8,028 bases of DNA from Betaproteobacteria bacterium (GTDB lineage: Bacteria > Pseudomonadota > Gammaproteobacteria > Burkholderiales > Casimicrobiaceae). Shown piece after piece: positions 1 through 7,064 of the stretch (position 1 is the first letter of the stretch; each line of letters opens with the position of its first letter). The stretch lies in assembly GCA_005883655.1 (NCBI GenBank), contig VBDA01000229.1, positions 1-8,028 on the forward strand. Reading direction: 5' to 3'. Made by a program: the position numbers and the translations under genes. The notes under the pieces are model-generated. The model ran no database searches. It was not told where the DNA came from and saw nothing but the letters and a program-made list of their open reading frames with translations.

Positions 1-1
1 T

Positions 2-871
2 CTGATGATGGATTCGGTGGCCCCTATCTGGGACGGTAACGAGACGTGGCTGGTATTCGGGGGTGTCGCGCTCTATTCCGCATTTCCTCTCGCATTCGCG
101 ATCGTCATTCCGGCGGTGTACTTTCCGATCCTGATCATGCTGATCGGGCTTGTCTTCCGCGGTGTGGCGTTCGAATTTCGGCACCTGTCGGGCCGGCGCA
201 AGCTGTGGAATCGCTCCTTCCACTTCGGTTCGGTGGTGGCAACTTTCGCGCAAGGTCTGGTACTCGGGACCTACGTCCAGGGCCTGCCCGTTGTCGGCCG
301 CCAGTTCTCCGGCGGCAGCCTGGAATGGGCGACGCCGTTTGCGTTGATGACCGGCGCGGGCCTGGTCGTCGGGTACGGTCTTATCGGCGCCTGCTGGCTG
401 GTGATGAAGACCGAAGGCGAGCTGCAGGCGTGGGCGCGACAAAAAGCGATCCTGCTCGCGTTCGGCGTCGCCGCATTCATCGCGATGGTCAGTATCTGGA
501 CGCCGTTCCTCGAACCGCAAATCTACCGGCGATGGTTCGCGTGGCCGGATCTGCTACTGCTCTCGCCGGTGCCGGTGATCACGCTGGGACTGTTCGTCTG
601 GTTGCTGCGATCGCTGCGGTCGAAGCGCGACGTGTCGCCGTTCATTGCGGCGCTTGGTTTGTTCCTGATGTGCTACCTCGGACTCGGAATCAGCATCTGG
701 CCGATGGCGGTGCCGTACACGGTGACGCTGTGGGCAGCGTCGGCGTCGTCGAAATCACAAGGGTTTCTGCTGATCGGCACCTTGTTTCTGCTGCCGATCA
801 TTCTCATGTACACCGGATGGTCGTACTGGGTCTTCCGCGGCAAGGTCGCTCCCGGGACGGGGTATCGCTAG
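2..871 (+). CDS. cydB: Cytochrome bd-type quinol oxidase subunit II (CydB/CioB), 5' end missing
   Basis: Subunit II of a cytochrome bd-family terminal oxidase, an inner-membrane complex that oxidises quinol and reduces oxygen to water. The reading frame is open from the window edge, so about 50 N-terminal residues lie outside; the first ATG at 5 is internal. Family hallmarks are the SVAPIWDGNETWLV segment at the start, the FRGVAFEFR motif about 55 residues in, the LVMKTEG segment near residue 135, and the C-terminal QGF...YTGWSYWVFRGKV block. Hydrophobic stretches suggest seven or so membrane segments remain. From memory the sequence is closer to the cyanide-insensitive oxidase type (CioB) of Pseudomonas than to E. 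coli CydB. The partner subunit I gene is expected just upstream. The C-terminus is complete, and no gaps are apparent against the remembered family. No small CydX-like or DUF2474-like gene is visible immediately downstream. Confidence 0.95.
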   Translation: MMMDSVAPIWDGNETWLVFGGVALYSAFPLAFAIVIPAVYFPILIMLIGLVFRGVAFEFRHLSGRRKLWNRSFHFGSVVATFAQGLVLGTYVQGLPVVGRQFSGGSLEWATPFALMTGAGLVVGYGLIGACWLVMKTEGELQAWARQKAILLAFGVAAFIAMVSIWTPFLEPQIYRRWFAWPDLLLLSPVPVITLGLFVWLLRSLRSKRDVSPFIAALGLFLMCYLGLGISIWPMAVPYTVTLWAASASSKSQGFLLIGTLFLLPIILMYTGWSYWVFRGKVAPGTGYR

Positions 872-1189
872 CGGCGGACACGCGACGCATCTTATTCATA
901 GCGGGTTGAGGAGACTGCGGCGCGAGCTACCCGGCGCGGGGCTCCCCGATGCTGATGCGCTGGATCCGTGAAGTGCGGACGCAGCGCTGCGCATGCTTGT
1001 CGCCTATCAGGCACTCTGCGGCTGCGTGCTAAACTTCGCCGCTTCCGCAACACCGACATTCGACTGCCGAACTGAATTTCAAGGGCGCATGGATTGCATC
1101 CGGAACCGAGCGGTGCCTTTGCAAGACAAAGCCTTGTCTCGCGTCGAGCACCGCACATGCGTGCTCGGCGAACCATCCGAGTCTATTCA
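872..1189. other. Gap between the oxidase and lipid-transport operons, no supported gene
   Basis: About 318 bases without a convincing gene. Short open frames on both strands are arginine-rich, low in hydrophobic pattern and match nothing I recognise. No hairpin with a T-tract follows the cydB stop. A perfect 12-bp palindrome, CGCAGCGCTGCG, lies at 980-991 with no obvious role. A possible extended -10 element, TGCTAAACT at 1027-1035, could serve the downstream operon, but no good -35 hexamer sits at the right distance, so it is not called as a promoter. If mlaE starts further upstream than chosen here (ATG 1157), the gap shrinks. Confidence 0.5.
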
Positions 1190-2302
1190 GTGAGCACGAT
1201 CGCGGCCGCTCGAATGGCTCCTTCGCCGGCGGCGTCGCTTTCTTTAAGCGACGTCGACGGCAAGCGCGAGCTGCGCCTTGCGGGAAGGCTCGACTCGTAC
1301 TCCATCGCTGGCGTCTGGCCCGACGCCCGTGCCGCGCTAGATGCGGCGCCGAACGTGCCGGTGCTGATCGATACGTCGCGTGTGGAATACTGCGATGGCG
1401 GCGGCATCGCGATGCTGGTCGATCTGCTGCGTCAACCGCGGCCGCCGGAGGCGCAGGTTTCGGTGGTCGGCTTGAAACCTCAGTTCCAGACCCTGCTCGA
1501 TCAGTTCGATCCGGTCGCGATGCGCGCGCCGCCCAAGGAACACGAGGAGCGGCTGCACACGGTCGCCGAGATCGGTCGCGCCGCGCTGATCGTGGGCCGC
1601 GACATGCGCGTGCAAGTCGCCTTCATCGGCGAAACGAGCTCGGCGTTGTGGTTTGCGATCACGCATCCGCATCGCATCCGCTGGAAGGACGTCTGGTACA
1701 CCTGCGAGCAGGTGGGAGTCAACGCGCTGCCGATCGTGGCGCTGATCTCCTTCCTGCTCGGCATCATTCTGGCGTTCCAGTCCGCGGTACCGATGAAGCA
1801 GTTCGGCGCTGAGATCTTCGTCGCGGATCTGGTCGGGCTCTCGATACTGCGCTCCGGCGCGGCCTTCGCGGCGGAGATTGGCACCATGAAAGTCAACGAG
1901 GAGCTCAACGCGCTGACCACCATGGGCCTCGACCCGGTCCGCTTCCTTGTCGTCACCCGCATCATCGCCGCCTTGCTGATGATGCCGCTGCTGTGCATCT
2001 TCGCCGACCTGATCGGCATCCTCGGCGGCGCGCTGACCATGATCAGCTTCAATATTCCGATCAGCGCTTTCCTGCACGAGGTCGACAGCCTGGTCGATGT
2101 CAAGGACCTGCTCGCCGGCCTCGCAAAAGCACCGGTGTTTGCGATCCTGATCGCCGGCATCGGTTGCCTGCGCGGCCTGCAAACGCAGACCGGCGCCAGC
2201 GCCGTCGGCATTTCCGCAACGCGCGCGGTCGTCTCGGCGATCATTCTGCTGGTCGTCGTCGACGGCATATACGCCTTCGTCTACTATCTCCTCGATATCT
2301 GA
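1190..2302 (+). CDS. mlaE: STAS-MlaE fusion: lipid ABC transporter permease with an internal 14-residue gap
   Basis: Inner-membrane permease of an MCE-type lipid transporter, fused to an N-terminal STAS domain that in E. coli is the separate protein MlaB. With a GTG start at 1190 the protein has 370 residues: STAS at about 15-105 (LRLAGRLDSYS, then CDGGG at 68-72), a linker, then an MlaE permease from about 150. The permease carries the family segments ISFLLGIILAFQS, AFAAEIGTMKVNEEL and TTMGLDPVRF. The STAS position that often holds a phosphorylatable Ser or Thr is Gly here. Between Arg221 and Ser222 the block corresponding to E. coli MlaE ELGPVVAALLFAGR is absent; the frame is kept. This removes much of one membrane helix, so the product may not work. 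The start is uncertain: ATG 1157 and ATG 1214 are in frame. GTG 1190 was chosen for a weak GAG about 8 nt upstream and because it leaves a normal STAS domain. mlaF follows after 13 nt. Confidence 0.85.
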   Translation: MSTIAAARMAPSPAASLSLSDVDGKRELRLAGRLDSYSIAGVWPDARAALDAAPNVPVLIDTSRVEYCDGGGIAMLVDLLRQPRPPEAQVSVVGLKPQFQTLLDQFDPVAMRAPPKEHEERLHTVAEIGRAALIVGRDMRVQVAFIGETSSALWFAITHPHRIRWKDVWYTCEQVGVNALPIVALISFLLGIILAFQSAVPMKQFGAEIFVADLVGLSILRSGAAFAAEIGTMKVNEELNALTTMGLDPVRFLVVTRIIAALLMMPLLCIFADLIGILGGALTMISFNIPISAFLHEVDSLVDVKDLLAGLAKAPVFAILIAGIGCLRGLQTQTGASAVGISATRAVVSAIILLVVVDGIYAFVYYLLDI

Positions 2303-2315
2303 AGCGCCGAACCTC

Positions 2316-3092
2316 ATGCCCGCCGAACCCATCATCCGAGTCGAGCATTTCACGGCCGGTTACGAAGGCAACGTACTGATGCGCGACATCAACTTCACCG
2401 TCAACCGGGGTGAAGTATTCGTCATCCTCGGCGGCTCGGGCTCCGGCAAGAGCACGCTCATGAAGCACATGATCGGACTCTACGAACCGATGGCCGGCGC
2501 GGTCTATATCGACGGTGACGATATCGTCACGTCGGAGGGCGATGCGCGCCGCGCGATCCTCAAGAAAATCGGCGTCATGTATCAGAGCGGCGCGCTGTTT
2601 GGCTCGATGACACTATTGGAGAATGTCCGCCTGCCGCTGGAGGAATACACGTCGCTCGACGACGATGCCATCGATCTCGTCGCCCAGATGAAGCTCAAGC
2701 TGGTCGGCCTCGACGCATTTAGTGGCCACATGCCGTCCGAGATCAGCGGCGGCATGCAAAAGCGCGCGGCAATCGCGCGCGCGATGGCGCTGGATCCGAC
2801 GATCCTGTTTCTCGACGAGCCGTCGGCCGGGCTCGACCCGATTACCTCGGCCGAGCTCGACCTGCTCATCCTGCGCCTGGCAAGGAGCCTGCACATCACA
2901 TTCGTCATCGTGACCCACGAGCTTGCCAGCATCTACGCCGTGGCGGACAGGGTCATCATGCTCGACAAGCGCACCAAAGGCATCATCGCCGAAGGAGATC
3001 CGAAGGTCCTGCGCGACACCAGCGACAATCCCTGGGTGCGCCAGTTCTTCCGGCGCGAGGCGGCGCCTGACACGATCGCCGAAACGGCGTAA
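2316..3092 (+). CDS. mlaF: MlaF-like ATP-binding subunit of the lipid ABC transporter
   Basis: Cytoplasmic ATPase that powers the MlaE permease; 258 residues, normal for MlaF. All nucleotide-binding motifs are intact: Walker A GGSGSGKS at 39-46, Q-loop Gln90 in VMYQSGALF, signature SGGMQ at 144-148, Walker B ILFLDE at 163-168, D-loop GLDP at 172-175 and the switch His201 in VTHE. The YQSGALF and SGGMQKRAAIARA sequences are typical of the MlaF/Ttg2A group rather than of sugar or amino-acid importers. ATG 2316 is the first start after the mlaE stop and gives the usual N-terminus. The ribosome-binding site is weak, so translational coupling to mlaE across the 13-nt gap is plausible. A 95-nt gap precedes the MCE gene. 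This subunit shows no damage, unlike its partner permease. Confidence 0.95.
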   Translation: MPAEPIIRVEHFTAGYEGNVLMRDINFTVNRGEVFVILGGSGSGKSTLMKHMIGLYEPMAGAVYIDGDDIVTSEGDARRAILKKIGVMYQSGALFGSMTLLENVRLPLEEYTSLDDDAIDLVAQMKLKLVGLDAFSGHMPSEISGGMQKRAAIARAMALDPTILFLDEPSAGLDPITSAELDLLILRLARSLHITFVIVTHELASIYAVADRVIMLDKRTKGIIAEGDPKVLRDTSDNPWVRQFFRREAAPDTIAETA

Positions 3093-3187
3093 TGCAATCG
3101 ACAACTTGCCGCGGTCCTTTCCGCTTCCTTCTGTCCGTTAGCGCTCGGGAAAACGCCGCGCGTCTGCAAGCCCGCCGCGCGTAACGC

Positions 3188-4240
3188 ATGAGCGCCCAGG
3201 CCAATTTCTTCAAGCTCGGTTTGTTCGTGATCGGCGGTACGGTAGTGCTGGTCCTGCTGCTGCTGATCCTCGGCTCCGGACGGTGGTTTCAGTCCAAGGT
3301 TGCGATCGAGACCTATCTCAACGAATCGGCGCAGGGACTCGAGGTCGGATCGAAGGTCAAGTATCGCGGCGTGGTCGTCGGCGAGGTGACCAAGATCGGC
3401 TTCACCTACACCAAGTATCAGCTCGACAAGCCGATGGCGGAGCGGCTGCGCTACGTGATGATCGAGGCGCTGCTGTTGCCGCGACTGATCGGAGGCCGCG
3501 CCAGCGGCGATATCACGCGCCCGGAAACGGCGCGAATGGAAATCGACAAGGGCCTGCGTGTCCGCCTTGCGCCGCAGGGCATCACCGGGACGAATTATCT
3601 CGAGATCGACTACGTGGATCCCAAGACCAATCCCGAGCTGCCAATCTCATGGGAACCGGACAACCTTTATATTCCTAGCGCGCAATCGACGGTCACCCAA
3701 TTCATCGGCACCGCATCGGACATCCTCGCTCGATTCCAGCGCCTCGATCTCGAGGGAACGCTCACCAATCTCAACCGGTTGTTGATCACCACCAATAACC
3801 GCATCGAAGCTATTGACTCCGCGAAGCTTTCGCAAAGCGCGTCGCGAGTGCTCGACAAGCTCGACAAGTTGCCGATGGAGCAAATCGGCAAGGACGCTGC
3901 TGCGCTGCTGGCGGATTTGCGGGTCACCAACCAGCGGCTCTCCGCGATGCTCGACGACCCGGCGATCAAGCGCCTGCCGACGGACGCCGATGCGGCGGCC
4001 GTTGCGCTCAAAAAGGTGCTCGACGATCCGAATTTCGCCAAATCGCTGTCGCACCTTCAGAGCACCTTGGCGCGGCTCGATCGTCTGACCGGCGGCGGCG
4101 AGACCGACCTCAAGCGGACCCTCGATAACCTGCGCCAGATCACCGACAATCTCCGCGATCTGACCGAGAACGCCAAGCACTATCCGTCACAACTGATTCT
4201 CGGCGCGCCACCGCTCCCGGCAAAAGGTCTTCAACAATGA
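3188..4240 (+). CDS. mlaD: MlaD-like MCE-domain protein, membrane-anchored lipid carrier
   Basis: Periplasmic substrate-binding component of the lipid transporter, anchored in the inner membrane by one N-terminal helix at about residues 10-29. The MCE domain spans roughly 38-150. It begins at [20 protein letters not shown], continues through [16 protein letters not shown], and ends around [14 protein letters not shown]. The remaining 200 residues are predicted mostly helical (repeated TLTNLNRLL- and [12 protein letters not shown] heptads), which in related proteins extends the hexameric channel toward the outer membrane. At 350 residues it is much longer than E. coli MlaD (about 180) and fits the MCE proteins of Burkholderia-type operons that carry a PqiC-like lipoprotein. 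No obvious Shine-Dalgarno precedes ATG 3188. The stop overlaps the next start by four bases (ATGA), which signals translational coupling. The symbol is by family analogy; a strict MlaD orthologue would sit with mlaC, absent here. Confidence 0.88.
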   Translation: MSAQANFFKLGLFVIGGTVVLVLLLLILGSGRWFQSKVAIETYLNESAQGLEVGSKVKYRGVVVGEVTKIGFTYTKYQLDKPMAERLRYVMIEALLLPRLIGGRASGDITRPETARMEIDKGLRVRLAPQGITGTNYLEIDYVDPKTNPELPISWEPDNLYIPSAQSTVTQFIGTASDILARFQRLDLEGTLTNLNRLLITTNNRIEAIDSAKLSQSASRVLDKLDKLPMEQIGKDAAALLADLRVTNQRLSAMLDDPAIKRLPTDADAAAVALKKVLDDPNFAKSLSHLQSTLARLDRLTGGGETDLKRTLDNLRQITDNLRDLTENAKHYPSQLILGAPPLPAKGLQQ

Positions 4241-4863
4241 ACATGCCCGCTTCGTTTTCGCGTCGGCGCGCGTTGTCTTCCGCGGTGGCGCTCTTGGTCG
4301 CCGGTTGCTCCCTGTCGCGGCCGGAACCGGTGAAATCGACTTATGTGCTCGATCCGCCGCGGCCGCCTGCTGCAACCGGCGGGCCGAGACCCGCGACATT
4401 GCGCGTTGCCACGGTGTCGGTGGCCGGTCCCTTCGCCAGCCGATCGCTGGTCTATCGCGAAGGCGACTTGAAATTCGAGACGGATTTCTACCAGGAATTT
4501 CTGGTGGCGCCTGCAGCAATGATCGGCGAGGCAACCGCGGCGTGGCTTTCCGCGGCGGGAATCTATCGGGCGGTCTTGCCGCCGTCGAGCTCACTCGACA
4601 GCGATTTTTCCCTCGAGAGCTTTGTCAGCGAGCTCTACTGCGACCTGCGGGACCCGGCGCAGCCGGCAGCGGTGATGAGCGTCAAGTATTTTCTCACCGA
4701 GATCGCGGCCGGCCCCGGTGCATTTGTTTGGACCGGAGAACTGAGCTCACGGATCGCCGTGCCTTCGCGCTCGGCTGATGCCTTGGTTCGCGGGCTCAAC
4801 GCGGCGCTCGGCAAGGTGCTCGAGCAGCTAGCGGCAGCGCTGCGCGCGTTGCCGGTCAAATAG
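4237..4863 (+). CDS. ABC-type transport auxiliary lipoprotein, PqiC-like
   Basis: Outer-membrane lipoprotein expected to dock the MCE tunnel, 208 residues. An arginine-containing n-region (RRRA at 9-12) and a hydrophobic stretch lead to the lipobox LVAGC, with the lipidated cysteine at residue 24. Ser at +2 predicts outer-membrane sorting rather than retention in the inner membrane. The mature part fits the ABC transport auxiliary family (PF03886-like, as in PqiC): YVLDPP soon after the lipobox, [20 protein letters not shown], then the [22 protein letters not shown] block. The start overlaps the mlaD stop (ATGA), and AAGG lies about 9 nt upstream. It is the last gene of the operon and converges with rimO. 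MlaC and MlaA homologues are absent from this locus, so this protein probably takes the outer-membrane side of the pathway, as PqiC does. The family assignment rests on recalled motifs plus context. Confidence 0.85.
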   Translation: MNMPASFSRRRALSSAVALLVAGCSLSRPEPVKSTYVLDPPRPPAATGGPRPATLRVATVSVAGPFASRSLVYREGDLKFETDFYQEFLVAPAAMIGEATAAWLSAAGIYRAVLPPSSSLDSDFSLESFVSELYCDLRDPAQPAAVMSVKYFLTEIAAGPGAFVWTGELSSRIAVPSRSADALVRGLNAALGKVLEQLAAALRALPVK

Positions 4864-4936
4864 CTCTTCCCTGACCCGCTTACATCCTGACTGGCTTTAA
4901 TTCCGGGTCGACCGCAGATACGAGCCAGGATAGGCA

Positions 4937-4967
4937 GCGGGCGGGCGTGGTACGCCGCCGCGCCCGC
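4937..4967. other. GC-rich hairpin between the convergent lipoprotein and rimO genes
   Basis: Outer arms GCGGGC (4937-4942) and GCCCGC (4962-4967) enclose inner arms GGCGT and ACGCC around a GGT loop, with a few unpaired bases between. It begins five bases beyond the rimO stop read on the minus strand. No T-tract follows on either strand, so it is not a standard intrinsic terminator. It may block 3' exonucleases or assist factor-dependent termination of the two converging transcripts. Confidence 0.35.
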
Positions 4968-4971
4968 TCGA

Positions 4972-6277
4972 TCATTGCGCGCAGCGAGCGACGAGGTCGT
5001 GTTGATCCGACTCGGTGACCGTAACGCGCGCAAAGTCGCCGACCGTCAGGGCAGCGCCGTCGATCACCGAAACCACGCCGTCGATCTCGGGTGCGTCGCC
5101 GGCGCCGCGCGCGATTGCGCGCGGGCCGTCGATCGCATCGACGAGGACGTCGAGCGTGCGCCCGACCTGCGCACGCAGCCGCCGCGCGCTGATCGCAGCC
5201 TGCGCCGTCATGAAACGTTCGCGGCGCTCTTCCTTGATTGCTTCGGGCAGCGCGCCCGGTAGCGCGTTGGCTAAGCTCCTCGAACTCGGCCTCGGTCTCG
5301 CCGGGAAAACCGACGATGAACGTCGATCGTATGGTCAAGCACGGGCGTGTCGCGCGCCATGCGCGAATGCGCTCGAGCGTATTCTCGGCATTGGCCGGAC
5401 GCTTCATCAGCTTCAGTATTCGGCGGCTCGCGTGCTGGAAAGGAACGTCGAGATACGGCAGAACGCCGCTGCCGCCATCCGCCATCAGCGGCACGACTTC
5501 GTCGACGTGCGGGTAGGGGTAGACGTAATGCAGTCGCACCCACGCGCCGTGCTCTTCCGCGAGCGCTCCGAGTGCCCGGACCAGCTCAGTCATTCGCGTC
5601 TTGAGCGGCCGGCCGCGCCAGAAGCCGGTCCGGTATCGGACATCGACGCCATAGGCACTGGTGTCCTGGGAGACGACGAGCAATTCGCGCACCCCCGCCT
5701 TGAACAGGTTCTCGGCTTCGTTCATGACGTCGGACAGCGGCCGGCTGACCAGATCGCCCCGCATCGACGGAATGATGCAGAACGTGCAGCGATGATTGCA
5801 GCCTTCGCTGATTTTCAGGTACGCGTAGTGCCGCGGCGTGAGCTTGACCCCCTGCGGCGGCAACAGATCGACGAAAGGATCATGCGGTCGCGGCAGATGC
5901 GCGTGGATGGCGCCCATAACCTCGCCCGCGGCGTGTGGCCCGGTAACCGCCAGCACTTTGGGATGCGCCGCGCGCACAAATGCGCCGCCTTGCTTGGCTC
6001 CAAGACAGCCGGTGACGATGACCTTGCCGTTCTCGGCCAGCGCTTCGCCAATGGCGGAGAGCGATTCCTCGACCGCGGCATCGATGAAGCCGCAGGTGTT
6101 GACGACGACCAGATCGGCGCCCTGATAGGTCGGCGCGATGGCATATCCCTCGGCTTTGAGCCTGGTAAGAATCTGCTCGGAGTCGACCAGTGCCTTCGGG
6201 CATCCCAGCGAGACGAATCCCACCTTGGGCGATGTGGCAGCGGCGAGCGGTCGGGACCGGATTTTGGCTATGGCCAT
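4972..6277 (-). pseudogene. rimO: rimO, ribosomal protein S12 methylthiotransferase, with a frameshifting deletion
   Basis: RimO is a radical-SAM enzyme that methylthiolates an aspartate of ribosomal protein S12. From ATG 6277 the N-terminal domain has its three cluster cysteines (Cys26 in SLGCPK, Cys62 in NTCGF, Cys91 in TGCLG) and the radical-SAM domain has Cys160, Cys164 and Cys167. The match runs cleanly to [12 protein letters not shown] (Leu335, codon 5275-5273). The frame then jumps: the true continuation, [20 protein letters not shown] and the C-terminal TRAM domain ending at 4972, lies in another frame from 5271. Compared with E. coli RimO, about 24 residues (LDFLKEARLDRVG through CFKYSPVEGAD) are missing, which implies a loss of about 71 nt. 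The first frame stays open to 4880, giving a 465-residue product with a meaningless arginine-rich tail and no TRAM domain. It may be a real pseudogene or an assembly error. No Shine-Dalgarno is visible. The frame could extend upstream to 6493, but that overlaps phaR. Confidence 0.85.
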
Positions 6278-6299
6278 TCGGGGAGCAATCGTGCGGTGC

Positions 6300-6336
6300 A
6301 AAAAAATCAGCGCTGCAATGCGGATGCTGCAGTGCT
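6300..6336 (-). terminator. Intrinsic terminator of phaR
   Basis: Read on the minus strand, AGCACTGCA (6336-6328) pairs with TGCAGCGCT (6317-6309) over nine positions with one mismatch. A 10-nt loop separates the arms, and GA plus seven Ts follow (6306-6300). It starts eight bases past the phaR stop and ends 23 bases before the rimO start, so it should separate most phaR transcripts from rimO. An alternative stem pairs 6309-6315 with 6346-6352, and on the plus strand that stem runs into seven Ts. The element could therefore act in both directions. Confidence 0.7.
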
Positions 6337-6344
6337 TTCGAGTG

Positions 6345-6920
6345 TCAGCGCTTTTTTTCTTCGTCGGGCGACGGTTGAGCGCCCGCGGCGAAGTTGGGGA
6401 ACGGAAACGAGGTGAACAAACCGCGTGTCTGATCCTGCATGCGCTGTTGCATATCCATGAACAATTTCGCGTTCTGTTCGAGGTAATTGCCAAGCATGCC
6501 CTGCATAGCCGGAGCCTGCATTTGCAGGAATTGTTTCCAGAGGTCAGGCGTCAGCAGCATCTTGTCGCCGTAAATCTGCTTGGCCTGATCCTGCAGTTTG
6601 TTCTGAATGACCAGGAACGCTTTCACATTCTGCTCCATGTAATTGCCCATGATGCCCTGCAGTGCGTTGCCGTAGAAGCGGATCATCTGGGACAGCATCT
6701 CGCTGGAAAACATTGGCATTCCCACAGACTCTTCTTCCAGAATGATCTGCAGCAGGATGCCCCGCGTCAGGTCGTCGCCCGACTTGGCATCGATGACTTG
6801 AAAATCGATGAATTCGAGGACCATCTGCTTGACATCGGCCAAGGTGATGTAGCCGCTGTTGGCGGTGTCGTATAGACGGCGGTTGGGGTACTTCTTGATA
6901 ATGCGTATCGACTTGGCCAT
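6345..6920 (-). CDS. phaR: PhaR, polyhydroxyalkanoate synthesis repressor
   Basis: Regulator that binds both DNA and PHB: it represses phasin and other pha genes, and is released when nascent granules titrate it. Length is 191 residues, usual for the family. The N-terminal DNA-binding accumulation domain covers about 5-64, with the hallmark [12 protein letters not shown] at 8-19, YITLADVK and [10 protein letters not shown]. Two PHB-binding repeats follow: residues 88-112 ([11 protein letters not shown]...) and 140-164 ([11 protein letters not shown]...), 25 residues each with 14 identities. The tail is charged (PDEEKKR). ATG 6920 has a good ribosome-binding site, GGAG, six bases upstream. The gene is divergent from the phasin, its expected main target, and shares a 267-bp control region with it. 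An intrinsic terminator follows. All expected parts are present. Confidence 0.95.
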   Translation of the reverse strand: MAKSIRIIKKYPNRRLYDTANSGYITLADVKQMVLEFIDFQVIDAKSGDDLTRGILLQIILEEESVGMPMFSSEMLSQMIRFYGNALQGIMGNYMEQNVKAFLVIQNKLQDQAKQIYGDKMLLTPDLWKQFLQMQAPAMQGMLGNYLEQNAKLFMDMQQRMQDQTRGLFTSFPFPNFAAGAQPSPDEEKKR

Positions 6921-6946
6921 GCTGCACTCCGGGAAACGAAGCGGCG

Positions 6947-6952
6947 ATTATA
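6947..6952 (-). promoter_or_regulatory. Probable -10 box of the phaR promoter
   Basis: A perfect TATAAT read on the minus strand lies 27 bases upstream of the phaR start, giving a short leader with the GGAG site inside it. No good -35 hexamer is found at 16-19 bp spacing, so the promoter may need help or be weak. A small inverted repeat, CTGAT-TT-ATCAG (6958-6969), lies in the spacer and could hold a regulator. Neither TGC-N3-GCA repeat overlaps this box. Confidence 0.45.
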
Positions 6953-7006
6953 ACCTTCTGATTTATCAGGACGATTGAAACACCGGCACCGCCGCCAGCG
7001 ACACCA

Positions 7007-7023
7007 TTGGTGCATCGCACCAA
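7007..7023. promoter_or_regulatory. Operator-like palindrome upstream of the phasin promoter
   Basis: A perfect inverted repeat, TTGGTGC-ATC-GCACCAA, ends seven bases before the -35 hexamer of the phasin promoter. Its TGC-N3-GCA core recurs at the start of the phasin transcript. TGC/GCA-rich sites are described for PhaR-type regulators such as PhaR of Paracoccus and PhbF of Herbaspirillum. With phaR adjacent, PhaR binding is the most likely role, by inference. Confidence 0.55.
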
Positions 7024-7030
7024 ATAGTCC

Positions 7031-7059
7031 TTGACTTGGGTGGACTCTGCCCCTACAAT
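7031..7059 (+). promoter_or_regulatory. Sigma-70 promoter of the phasin gene
   Basis: TTGACT (7031-7036) and TACAAT (7054-7059) are separated by exactly 17 bp; each hexamer differs from consensus at one position. Transcription should begin near 7066, leaving a leader of about 120 bases before the phasin start. A promoter this strong fits an abundant granule-coat protein kept in check by a repressor. Confidence 0.75.
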
Positions 7060-7064
7060 TGAAT

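Noticed and set aside
46..909. Second plus-strand frame overlapping cydB
   Set aside because: It is an out-of-frame reading of cydB; the real frame has clear membrane segments and family motifs.
980..991. Perfect 12-bp palindrome CGCAGCGCTGCG
   Set aside because: Short GC palindromes are common at this base composition; there is no second copy, T-tract or promoter beside it.
872..1030. Possible CydX-like or DUF2474-like small gene after cydB
   Set aside because: The only start with a nearby AG-rich stretch gives a short peptide that lacks the single hydrophobic helix such proteins need.
892..1176. Minus-strand frame of 94 codons in the gap after cydB
   Set aside because: The composition is Arg/Ala-rich without pattern, there is no ribosome-binding site, and it resembles no family I know.
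1337..2353. Minus-strand open frame of 338 codons opposite mlaE
   Set aside because: It mirrors the STAS-MlaE coding sequence and its translation is rich in Arg, Asp, Gln and His with no family resemblance.
5015..6415. Plus-strand open frame of 466 codons opposite rimO
   Set aside because: It is the complement of a strongly supported RimO reading with conserved cysteine motifs. Its translation is arginine-rich with no recognisable domain, as expected of a GC-rich antisense frame.
6138..6875. Plus-strand frame of 245 codons opposite phaR and the start of rimO
   Set aside because: It is antisense to phaR, whose PhaR family motifs are unambiguous. It has no promoter or ribosome-binding site of note.
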